Shown here piece after piece: positions 21,788 through 32,935 of a stretch of 64,000 nucleotides of DNA. Position 1 is the stretch's first letter; every line of letters begins with the position of its first letter. The DNA comes from Pisolithus tinctorius (taxonomy: Eukaryota > Basidiomycota > Agaricomycetes > Boletales > Pisolithaceae). The notes under the pieces are model-generated. The model made no database searches and had not been told where the DNA came from. It saw only the letters and a program-made list of their open reading frames with translations. The position numbers were made by a program, and so were the translations under genes. The stretch covers positions 558,001-622,000 of the forward strand of contig JANFAH010000019.1 in NCBI GenBank assembly GCA_024663395.1. The letters are read 5' to 3'.

Positions 21788-24700
21788 ATGAGCTCCTTCC
21801 GCAACCACCGCGTCATCATCGCGTCGCTGTTCCTGCCCACCACAGTTGCGCTCGGCGAGTCGAGTCCACCCACGCCAGACCACCGCATCGTGCCCGACAG
21901 CGAGCCAGTAGCAGTGTCCAATGGCGTGAACCAGAAACAGCAGCCGGCTTACCGTCAACGTCAGTCGGGTCAACCGCCTCTCATGAGTATCGTAGAAGAT
22001 CTCAAGGTGGGTCCAAATTCTCGGGTAGAGCCCCTTTTTGTATGTTGACGCTGCTCGTCCCAAGTCTCGTGCGATCACCCCGCTCGCATCTCCTCAGCCA
22101 GACATCCCAAACCCATTCACAAAATTCGTCCACATCGCCAGTCCGCAGCCGGGGAAGACTCCACACTCGACTTCCACACACACTCCCGCGTCGTCGAACT
22201 CTAATAACGGGTCTTTTCCCTCCGATTCCAACTCATCACAGGTTCCTTCGCTCGATCGTTCATTCTCGCTTTTCCGTCCGCGCAAGTTCCAGACTACCCA
22301 TCAGGACGTCCAGCATTCGGCCCGTCTCCAGCGCAAACAGTCCCGCTCTTCTTCGCGCCGACCCACGTCTGTCGCACGCGGCTCCAGTTCCGACGGAGCA
22401 TATCACCCCTGGCACATCTCGCCCAACACGCACTGCAACGGCGGTCTTAAGAATGCCGTCGATAGCGTCAAGGGCAGACTGCCGCACCGACTGTGGGTAG
22501 GCACTCTCGGCAGCAACACTGACGGCTTTGGCCGTGAGATGCGCAAGAACATCGATAAGAGAATGCGAGAGATGTGCGATAGTGTGCCCGTCTGGATTCC
22601 TGACGGCGAATTTGAGAGCTGCTATGACGAGTTTTGCCACCAGGCGAGTGCATTCGTGTCCACCGTGGTTCTCAGGAGTTGCTTATATATCATATAGGTC
22701 TTATGGCCCTGTCTCCACTACGCAGTCCCAGACGCTCCGAAAACCAAATGTTTCTATGAGAGCGCTTCGTTCAAGCAGTATAGGTCCGTCAATCAGCGTT
22801 TCGCAGACGTTATCATCGAAAACTACCGCGAAGGCGACATCAGTACGTACATTGCCTATCTTCCTTCCTATCAGTCCTTTGACACGAGGGGGTGCATGTA
22901 GTCTGGGTGAATGATTATCACCTCATGCTTCTTCCTGCCCTCCTTCGATCACATCCGAAAACGGCATTGGCACCCATTGGTTTCTTCCTCCACGTTGCTT
23001 TCCCTTCCTCCGAAATCTTCCGATGCCTTTCGGTGCGCGATTCCCTGTTAAAGGGGGTTCTTGGTGCAGATTTAGTTGGTTTCCAAACTGCCAACTATGC
23101 CAGGCATTTCAGGCAGACTGTGTCTCGTATCCTGGCATATGAGTCCCTGCCAAAGGGTATACAAGTCGAGGGTCCCGTTGCTCCTGTTAGTACTGGTGGC
23201 GAGGCTGAGAAAGAGTGGAGGGAAAGTGCCGAGGGGAAGAAAACCAAGGAGAAGGGGCGCTTCGTGGATGTTGGCGTCTTCCCGATGGGTATCGACGTGA
23301 ACTCTCTGAGGGAGAAGAAGTGAGTGTATCACCATATTCTTCGACACTCGATGACGTTAAGCATTTTAGGCGCCAGCCCGAGGTCCAGTATTGGGTCCAG
23401 TTACTTAGGCAACGCTACGCAGGGATGAAGTTGATAGTGGGACGGGACAAGCTCGACGAGATCCAGGTTCGTGTTGAGCCGCTGCATTTCGCCCTACCAC
23501 GAATTTATGGCGCATATATAGGGCGTACGCCACAAAATCGAGGCGTTTGAGCGTTTCCTCAAGTCAAACCCTGAGTTCCAAGGCAAGGTATGTCTCATCC
23601 CTGATTACCGGTTATCATCGACCTCACGTCGGCTGGTACAGGTCGTCCTGATCCAGGTAGCCCTCCAGACCACCGAATCCAACGAGCTCGCGGGTGGCGT
23701 TTCGGATGTCGTGGCGCGCATCAACGCCGCATTCTCTACCCTCACATACCAACCTGTTGTCTTCTTGCATGTACAAGAAGTCACGTTCAGCCAATATCTC
23801 GCTCTTCTGACCGTTGCTGACGCGTTCATGGTGACGAGTTTGAGGGAGGGCATGGCACTTCGGACACACGAGTACGTCGAATGCCAGGAGGAGAGGAAAC
23901 GGGCGTTGATCCTGAGCGAGGTAAGTCTGGCCCCTTGCCATTATGGAGCGACATGTGTTTGATGGAGAACAAGTTTACGGGGACGTATAGTTATTCCGGT
24001 TTTCGATCGTGCTTCGCCGTGAACCCATATGATACGCGCGGCACAGCCAAAGCTATTTATCAGGTCCGCGTTCTTTGCTCATCCGGTACAACGTTTCAGT
24101 CATCTCACACACCTTCACCATTACACCATACAGGCCCTAACCATGTCCGACGAAGAAGCTGCCTCCCGCTGGCAAGATCTCCACAATCACGTCGTCACTC
24201 AAACCGCCCAGGCATTCATCCCGTCTTTCCTCACCCGATGCCTCCGCGCACACACGGAGCATGCCTCTCTCTCCATCGATCCATCTCTTGTTCCGCCGCT
24301 TGATCTTGGTCGTTTGATTCCCAAGTACCGGCATTCCGCTTCGCGCCTTATCTTTGTCGACCTGGAAGGGTGTTTGTGGGTCCGGGATATGTCGAGGAGT
24401 GCCATGATGGAGATGATGAAGAGTGGGAAGGGCCCCATGGTCGAGATTCCCGAAAACACGATACAGGTACTCGGCAGGATGGCAGATGATCCGAAGAACG
24501 AGGTTTGGGTGCTCAGTGGGTTGCCTGTAAAGGGCGCACTCGAGAGACTTGCGGAGAAGGTTCCCAGCGTGGGTATTGTGGCCGAGAACGGGTGTTTTGT
24601 GAAGACGAGAGAGATCAGTGGCAAGTCCAATGGACAAACTAACGCAGCGAGATGGATCAATATGGTGGCTAACTTGGATTTTGCGTGGAGAGGGCCATGT

Positions 24701-25439
24701 ATCGAGATCCTTAACTACGTGAGTGGCGCCGAAAAGGCGAAATGCTCTCACATCTTTTTTTTCCTCGTTGCACTAATCATTGTCACAGTTCACCGAGCGC
24801 ACACCCGGCTCCTTCGTCGAGGAACGTGCTACATCTATTGTATGGCGCTTCTGGACAGGTCCTCCGGACTCTACAGCTTCAATTGATGATGATGATCCCA
24901 CTACTACTACTAACGACGTTTGTCCTGCCGTGAACGCAACTGTCTCATCCCAGTCGCACTATTCCGATCGCAGCTGGGCTCGTCGTCAAGCGGCCGAAGC
25001 ACAGAACCACATATTCGATTCCCTCGGAGAACGATACGGTCTCCGCATCATACCCGGTCAAAACTCTTTCCTCGTCCTGCCGAATAATATCTCGCGTTCG
25101 ACAGCTGTCGGCACGATCCTGCACCCTGGAGGGCCTGCTTGTTCACCACTCGGTGGCGGCGCTGGAGTTGGCGATACTGACTATGACAGCTACTGGAACC
25201 CTTCTGTCGGGAGCGGAGCTGGAAGGATGGGTGGTGGGAGTACGAGTGGAAGGGTTAGCTCTGCGAACGAATCTACCCTCGTGCTTGGGATTGGAGCCGA
25301 TGAAAAGCTATTGAGACGTTTGAATGAGTTGGACGACGCGGAGACGGTATCAACGAGTAGGAGGGGGACTGATGCGAGGTGGAAACTTGACCCTAGGGAG
25401 GTACTGGGTGTGTTGGAGACGTTGGCACAGATCCGGTGA
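21788..25439 (+). CDS. Trehalose-6-phosphate synthase complex regulatory subunit, Tps3/Tsl1-like
   Basis: Ten exons with all phases matching: 21788-22006, 22065-22643, 22698-22842, 22902-23319, 23370-23466, 23522-23587, 23642-23920, 23974-24063, 24134-24718 and 24789-25439; 1,042 aa. A Ser-rich N-terminal region is followed by a GT20 synthase-type domain (RLPHRLWVGTLG, VWVNDYHLMLLPALL, VGVFPMGIDV, IVGRDKLDEIQGVRHK, VTSLREGMAL) and a HAD phosphatase-like domain. The phosphatase nucleophile motif reads FVDLEGCLW instead of DxDGTL: the second Asp is Glu and the Thr is Cys, so this half is probably inactive, as in Tps3/Tsl1 regulatory subunits. Such subunits bind Tps1 and Tps2 and tune trehalose synthesis in stress. 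Intron 2 (22644-22697) is GC-AG. A Gly-rich insert lies near the C-terminus. Confidence 0.9.
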
Positions 25440-26125
25440 GGTGAGGGGTTTTAAAAAAAATTATTACCTATGGGCCCTGGCAGCTGAAGGCGTGTATGCG
25501 TCAAACGTCTAACGAAAGAAAACGAAACGTATATTCCCCGCGGCTCAAAACTCTCAATTCTTGTATTCCCCCGCACTCGTTTTCTTCTAGTATCTTACGA
25601 TGATTTTTTTTTTGCATGGTGCTGCACACAATATACGTACATCGTGGATTGCGCCATGCACATTATTGCTTGTTAGTTGGCTATAGAGTGATTGATACAT
25701 GATTGTGGAATACATAGATGTTTCCAGTTTGATATAGTATGTGGGTGTGATATATGTCAGATGTACTATCCAAACTTATGTTTCTTGAACTATCCATACT
25801 TTCTTGACTTATGATGTCAACTTGCATTCACAAATTGCTGGACCAATGAGTTGTGCCACTGGGGGACTGTAAGGTGACTCTGTCAGCCTATTCGCATGAA
25901 GCATCAGCAACTTAACAAAACATCTGGGCTTCTGAAAAGTTCTGATGAAGTCGGAGATGAGATTAGTAACAGCAGAAAATGGGATATAATCCGAAGGCGG
26001 GATTTTCGTACAATGATTCAGTAACAAGCTGTAAGTTGTACTACAACAGCAAGATGAGGGAACACAGTACAAAGCTCGACCGTCACCGTTCTTACACTGC
26101 GTATTCGATATAAAATTGTCAGAGG
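25440..26125. other. Intergenic, tail-to-tail
   Basis: Holds the 3' ends of the trehalose gene (+) and the RdRP (-). AT-rich stretches such as 25455-25463 and 25600-25615 fit 3'-UTR or terminator sequence. No ORF I can support. Confidence 0.4.
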
Positions 26126-29100
26126 TCAGCCGCCCATCCTCGCCAAACAATCCAGAACAAGCCCGAGCACTATCAAACCGAAGCTGTCCGATCCAAATTG
26201 TTCGGAGCCAGACTCGCTGGAAGCCCTCTGGATGTCCAGGGTATAGGTCCACGCATTCCAAGATTCCCACGCGCGCGCCAGTTGGCCACGTAGTTTTTCC
26301 GCCGGGCCTTTGTGTAACTCCCCAACGAGGCCTTCCCTCGTAACACGAAGGAGGGACGACAAACTCTCATTCATCGCATGTAGTGGTTCTTTCTTGTATC
26401 CTTCGCTAGAGCCTGAGCAGGCCATGATTGTTCCAAGTACCAGCTCTTCTTCAGTCAGCGCGGTCTTGGAAAGGGAGTGTGTAGTGGATATGTATATGAG
26501 CTCTTCCCGATATATGGCGTAGACCGAGTCTACTATCTTTACCCAGGATTGGTCTGTAGAAGCCCTATAGCCCGACAGTTTACGTTGCACGAGTGGTTGA
26601 AGCGCATTTGATATATCATCGTTCCAACAAGACCGCATGTAGCGGCATCTGTCATCGGGTAGTTTTTGGAGCTTGATGTTGCGGTACATATACCCCAAAG
26701 CCCTAGAAGATTCGTAATAACTTGCTTTGAGATTCTTAGATTGGTCGGGCTGTTCCGATTCATGCCAGTCCGGCAAGGGATATGGCGTCCTTGGCAAGTC
26801 ATCAGCGCTGACTTTGCGACCGTTCTTGGCATAGTCAACAGCCTGACTGTGTAGTTCCGCAAGTTTGAGGCAGGTAGGATCCAAAGTTCCATCCTTGACG
26901 GCTCTTAAACACTACTTCAAGACAAGATTGCGTAGGCCTACCTTCGACTCATCTAATAGTCACGTTAACGAAGTGAGGCTTAGCAAGATAGCTGAAATAT
27001 TACTTGCCTGCTATTGTTATATGTTTGTCGGAGACTAGGCCCTGAGGATTCGGATAAGCAAAGCGACAGACAGACAGCTTGGTGGAAATCCATACCACGA
27101 CATCAGAGTTAATATACTCGACAATGAAATCGCAAATGTCATCTACGGTGCTTGGCCTGTCGAGTGTACGTGGTTTCGCAGGAGGGTATGTAGCCGGTTC
27201 ATGAGGTTTTAGATCCAGAAATGGCCCGTACTGTACCACTTCATACATATCTCTGCGAAAAAATAGGTTGGTCTCTGCATAACGGCTCCCTAACGAGCTT
27301 ACCCATCCAGATCGCCTCCTGCCAGCGAGTTTGGTAATGACCGAGTCCCTGCAAGGTAATTAGTATGGCGAAGAGAAGGTATGTCCCGCTCAGCACCTTG
27401 TGCAGGGAAGACCACGACGTTTCTAAGATTGGAAAATAGACAGTTCTCGGGAGGTTTTCCGATGGCTTCCACACGCTGCACTGTGGAACAGCTTAAATGC
27501 ACATGCCATAGATTTGGCAGAAGTGCTTACCGTCGCCTGGGTGTACGACAGGGCTCCTATAGATGAGGCACGCGCCGCTGATCCACGTAGGTTCCTTGTC
27601 GCCGGGATTTTGTATACACGCTGGTGACGACGTTCTATTGGTGGTGGTGGTGTTGGAAGTGCACTCGTTAGCTTACCAAAAATCTTTCCCTCTGGAAGGC
27701 AGTATATGTTATTGTATCCCACATCGACAAACGCTGGTCCTTCATCTGCAACGCCAGGAAGCATGTAGCTTTCCGGAATAGGAATGCGAGCGCGATACTT
27801 GATGCCACGCACAACATGGTTGATTGCGGCAGAACGAAGGCAAACAAGAAAGGGGCTATCCAGCTGCTTTTGCGCATGATCTGGATTCAGTTCGAACCCT
27901 AAAGTCTTCAGCCTTCTGAGAATATCTGGAACCCGGAAATCCTCGCCAAGGTTATACCTCTTCAGCAAGTCGGTAAACATTAGCACCGATGCATCAGCTC
28001 TTCGTGTGTTCGACACTACTTTCTCTTGAAGTTCCAGGAAAGCTTGTATGGGAACACCGCGATCCTCAAGTACCATGACAAGTGGCCTATCCATTGGTGA
28101 GTGTTAAAACGTACCAAAAATATTTGGTTTACCTATTCAAGTGGACCGGCTTCGGTTCCGCAAATGCAGAGGCAATCTCTATTTCTGCGTAGTCTTTTCC
28201 TTGGACATCGAATTTTCTCATTGATTTCCGCAGACGCATATGTACCCCTTCCAGGAAGGGATCCAAAACCACCATTCCTTTATAGCCAAGAAAACGAATC
28301 TGGTACTATAAATCGGTGTTCCGGTCAAGGGAATATAGTGAGCCTCTGAACGACGAGTAGACTCTTCTCCGTGACATACCGCAGTAGGCTGAACAGCATT
28401 TGCCCCACCGTCCGAATAATTTTCGCACAAAGCTTGCCATATTAATGTGGCCAATTTTCGAGATATCGTTCCAATCCCATCTGTGAACACGATGCCGTTT
28501 TGTTGAATATCGGGCATTTCGCTCCACTGAGACTTGTGAAGTTTGACGGAAGGGTCAGTCGCAGTGAAGGCTTGCTGGATAGTTGTCAGCAGCAGCGTCA
28601 AGTTCTGCGTCCCTAACTCACCCCGATACGCGCACCATACTTCGACGGAGAATAAATGACTGCTTCAAAGTTTCCGAGACCACCGCGTATGCGCTCTGCT
28701 GTCACCCATCCTTTGTCAGGGTGCCAAAAGCGGCTCATGAACCAAAACGCGTGAGTCCTGAGAGCAGAGGAGGAATATGCCAAGAATTTGAAATGTCTTC
28801 CCGCAAGCTCAAATCCCTCCTTCAATACTTTTCCTACCCACTCCCGCACAAAAATTTCACTGTTGGCGTCTCGAGCACACTTGAATTGTTGACGGTCTTC
28901 GTCACGGAAAGAGACTCGAAGGAAGTGGTCTTCGTAATCTTTAAATTCCCGTGTGACCCTGTTGGACTGAGTGACATTCGGTCCTTCTAATAGAAGTCGA
29001 GTTGGTGTGAATATCACACGATGACAGAAAAAACGTCCGACTGGAGCGGTTAATCGTCGGTGACGGAGCTGCCTCTGCAGAATTGCTTCGAAACACTTCT

Positions 29101-30397
29101 GCAGGGGTTGCACCGCAGATCGACGGGCTGCAGCCTCTGTGAAGTAACGCATCAGTTCACCTGCAACACTTTCATGGTGGCTGACGAGCCAGTCGATGCG
29201 GGGCATAAGTTTTAGCACGTCACGTGTATGGGCGGTTCCATTGCGCAAAAGCGCCTCAATCTGGAAAGCAACTCGCCAGTTGTCGCTAAACACTTCGAAC
29301 CACCCGTCTACGCAGTTGAGATTGGCACCGTTGAAGAACTCTTCGTTCCTTGCATTTATCGACACACGTCGGAATAGACGATCGATGCCGGCCACAACAC
29401 ATGAGTCGTAAAACCTGTCGAGGACGTCACGCTCGCAATTGTCGTCAGGTAGAACGATGCGAATATGATGGGCATAAGGAGCAATGGCGCCGTGGCTAGC
29501 GCACAATTCGCCTACACGCCGGAGGTAGCTCTTGTTATAATTTCCGGTCTGGGGGAAATGCATTTCCTCCTTCTGAAACACGGGAGGTGTCAACAAATAA
29601 AAGCAAATATCTATTATAGTCGATAGTCAGTTACCAATCCAGTGTAGGGGGAATAACTGACAGGGTTCACGAGTGTCGCAAGGCATTGATATTTCGGCTA
29701 TATTGTGGTATTTCATCACGATACTATAGCGCGTCGAGGGGTCCTCTATCTGCAATGATGTAAGAACCATACCAAGGATAGGTCGCATTACTAATCCAAT
29801 ACCTCGATTCGCATCAGCTTGTGATAGCTCTCAAATTTGATCCGCAGCATGCTTTGCTGCACAACGTCCATCTCCCATTCTATAGAAAAGTCCGGAGGAC
29901 GATCCCAGGGTCCTGTATTATCTGGGCGGTAGAAAGTACCTAGATCGTGTGCAATTAAACCCTACATCAAAACCTTAAGAAAGAACGGGCCGCTAACCAA
30001 TTTGGACCTTGCGAAGGACGAAACCATCCAGAGACGCATCGATCTTCTTCTGGATTTCCGGGTCGACGAAAGGGATCTCTTCTAGTTTCATTTCTAAGCC
30101 CACATCCACAGGTATCCCACTTGAATGAAACTCACCGACGGGATTAGTGATATCGTCTTGGTTGTACAATTCGAGGGGTCTTCCACCGATCGCGGTCGGA
30201 AGGGCGGATGCATCAGTGCCATCGTTTGTCATATCGCCGCGGTCGTCTGGATTGGGGGTCATCTCGAAGTTAGGTAGGAATTGTTTTCCGTCAACGAGGA
30301 ACAGACCAGGACATCTAGGCAGCACTTGATCTGCTATCGCATCCATCACAGTGTACTCTGCAGTATGGGCATGCACATTCGAGATGTGAAGTTCCAT
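26126..30397 (-). CDS. RNA-dependent RNA polymerase (QDE-1/RDR type)
   Basis: Makes double-stranded RNA from aberrant or transgene transcripts to feed Dicer and Argonaute in quelling. Start MELHISNVH at 30397; exon 1 30397-29998, exon 2 29939-29803, then further exons to the stop at 26126. Conserved blocks in order: WFMSRFWHPDKGWVTAERIR, VFTDGIGTISRKLA, RFLGYKGMVVLDPFLEG, SMRKFDV, LNRPLVMVLEDRGVP, IPIPESYMLPGVADE, GKPPENC and the catalytic LAGGDLDGDMYEV. The catalytic DLDGD is intact but is split by an intron (27302-27253) inside its Asp-Gly codons. GLVSDKHITIADG and the SQAVDYAKNG block follow. One junction near 29640-29590 does not close in phase by eye, so exon 3 needs transcript support. 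The upstream region is shared with the kinase gene on the other strand, 2.5 kb away. Confidence 0.88.
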
Positions 30398-31289
30398 AGT
30401 ATCGAGTCGAAGATAAGAGTGATAACAGTGAAGGAAGATAATGCACGTTCTTTAAGAAGCATTCTATTCTTGGTGACTTTAGGGCTTGCGTTACTAACTA
30501 GAACAGGGCCGTCGCCGCCAGCAGGCACCTTGTTTACCACGCCCGAGCAACGCCCGAGCATTGTGAGGTGGCTGGTGGGATTTGCCGCGCGGACTTGTTG
30601 TTGAGGATGTCGAAAAAAGCGCGTCTCAATTTTTGGGGTGCAGTGACCTTGTAAACAAGGTGATTATTGTCCGTTGATTGCTCCTTGACTCCGCTCCGCG
30701 TGGCACCGACTAGGACCCCGAAAAAACTCTTTCACCCTCGTCATGCCAGCCCCAGCAGCAGAGGCCCGTTGCAAGCACCTGCGACGTACAGTAGCCCGGT
30801 GCACACCTTCGGTCACAGCTCGCAATCCAGAGTGACTCCACAAACACATTATCAAGTTCTGCTCCTTCCTTCAGGGAGCTGGCTGTCGTGCAACTGCATC
30901 AGAAAAACCCTGTGGCACTAGTGTCATATTTGCTTTGGAATTACACAAGTAGGTGGCTCTGTGTAGCACAGGCAGGCACCCATTCCAGACCTTCCAGGCT
31001 CCTAATTCCCAGCCTCTGCTTCGAGTGTGAGGTCACATCCAAGTGAGTAGTGACGAAACACCGCTAACCATTCGGATTTATCCTTGCCCCCTCAGATGTT
31101 GCCTCACACGAAGTTGTTGCTGGGAAGGAGTCTAGTGGGCATCCGGAGCAGCCAGAGTTAAGAAAACAACCAAGGCTCCCCTGTCAAGCGATACTTCCTT
31201 ACTGTGACTTCTAGATACATACCACCGGGGTTGACGTTGATGTTGAGCGCTGAGCCTTATGCTTCAACGTCTATGACACGTGTCTTTCC
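30398..31289. other. Upstream region of the RdRP
   Basis: No convincing gene; short ORFs on both strands only. Confidence 0.4.
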
Positions 31290-31430
31290 CCCAAATCCGT
31301 GACAAGTGTGAATCACACTGTTTCAAACCCTCCATCTCGCCGTCTGACGAAACCACCTTGTGGTCTTGGACACCTAGGCAGTACGTGTGATTAGAAAGAT
31401 GCGGGGACTCGGAGCAATAAAAATAAAAAG
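31290..31430 (+). pseudogene. Relic of a HET promoter and start codon
   Basis: The reverse complement carries CACACGTACTGCCTAGGTGT, the block found upstream of HET-2 (about 48315), with weaker versions upstream of HET-4 and HET-5. Next to it GATTAGAAAGATGCGG resembles the start context of the HET genes (ATGCGG, MR). After a few codons the similarity ends. It is a detached 5' end of a HET gene pointing to +, with no coding body. Confidence 0.6.
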
Positions 31431-32935
31431 AACTCATACATTCTGTCACTATCGCTACGTAGCATGTACACCTGCATATGGAACGCCATTTGAATGGTTG
31501 GTAGTCCGAGTGCACATATCCAATAGACCTAGACTTTGGCATCATGGATCCCTATCCTAGACCATTTCCGAAGCCGCTGACCTCGTTGTCAGTCTGGTGA
31601 TCCGTGCCACCAGGCACCCTCAACCCAAGGCTTCCAAATTCCTGCAGAAATGCGGGTATTGGAAAGACGGAACAAGCAACGTTAAGCCGTCGTATAGTAC
31701 GGAACACAAACTAGCATGAAGGGGCGTCTAAATATGTTCTCTCGGCGTGCTCCCAGTGATAGCGGCTGAGACTGGAATTCATAGGGCAGGGCTGAAGCGC
31801 TGAAGCGCTAACTTCCCATGTACGTACTCACACCTTCGGTCAGCCTTTCATCCTGGGCTCGGTGATCGGGGTTTCAACATCATCCTTGAATGCAGTGGTG
31901 GAATCAAGATAGTTCTACTCCAGTGGTACGTCAGTCGTGGTAGGCGATGCGTCGCTATCGATGCCTTGAGGACCTGCGCCGTACATCAGTGATCATTGGG
32001 AATGCAAGTTGGCGAAGACACAGTCACAACGTGACTGTCACACAGGTGGTTTTTTCCCAAAACGTCTGGGCACTGAGACCAATAGCATAGCACGAATGCA
32101 ACCGTCATTGGTTCTGAGGTCTGGAAGATCTGCTTGGAAAGGTGAGCGTACAACAGCGACATTCTGAAGTTAGTTGCTTATGTGCTCTGACCTGCCCCAG
32201 GCCCATACTTTGTGGCTTTTCCGAACTTGAAGCAGGCCTTGGAGGACCACGTTCCGATAAGAACGCAGGAACGTTCGTGCACCATCCTTCCTAACTTCGT
32301 CGGGTGAGGGCAGACGTCATTTTGAGAGGGTCATGCTGAATGTCGTCTGGGTACAGAATTCGTTTCATGGTCCATAATGGTAAAGACTATATTCCTGTTA
32401 CTGTCACCCAGGACATGGTAGGCCATAAACTGGGTGAGTTTGCTCATACGAAGAAGCGGTTCGTCTATCGGTATGTGATTCCCTGCCATACTTCACCTTG
32501 ACAAAAATTGACGTCGGGTACAGCATGACGAAGAACAGATGATCGGTCTTATCTATGGAGCTAGAATTTACTTGGGATTGTGGTAGCAAGACGTAGGGTA
32601 TTCAGTCGTACATAGTGTAAAGTTTTCCGAGTCGTGGAATAGCATCGCCGTAGTGGCGGGTAGATCCGAAAGCAGAAGAAGGACCTGAGCGTGAAACTGG
32701 GGGGGACGACGACGACGCCTCATAGCATTATTATTATCAGCCATCTCACAACCACACCCAACTCATACCGCGTTGCCGCTCCTGCGGACGACGCCGACGA
32801 CCGTATTACGACGGCTAATCACCACCAGGGCTCCACATCTGCCTCGTTGCCAGCAGCTTTACCTTTTCCTCGCCACTAGCTCATACCCGACGACGACAGT
32901 TCCCTCAATTCTTGCTCTTATTTCAACTATCGATA
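31431..32935. other. Gene-poor region and 5' region of the PAK gene
   Basis: Only short unassigned ORFs, such as one on - at 32404-32589. Some open stretches on - near 31840-31930 look like eroded coding DNA, but nothing can be named. Bases after about 32690 are likely 5' UTR of the kinase gene. Confidence 0.35.

Noticed and set aside
22260..22640. 126-codon minus-strand ORF inside the trehalose gene
   Set aside because: It lies opposite a conserved, phase-closed exon and shows no family features; it is a shadow frame.
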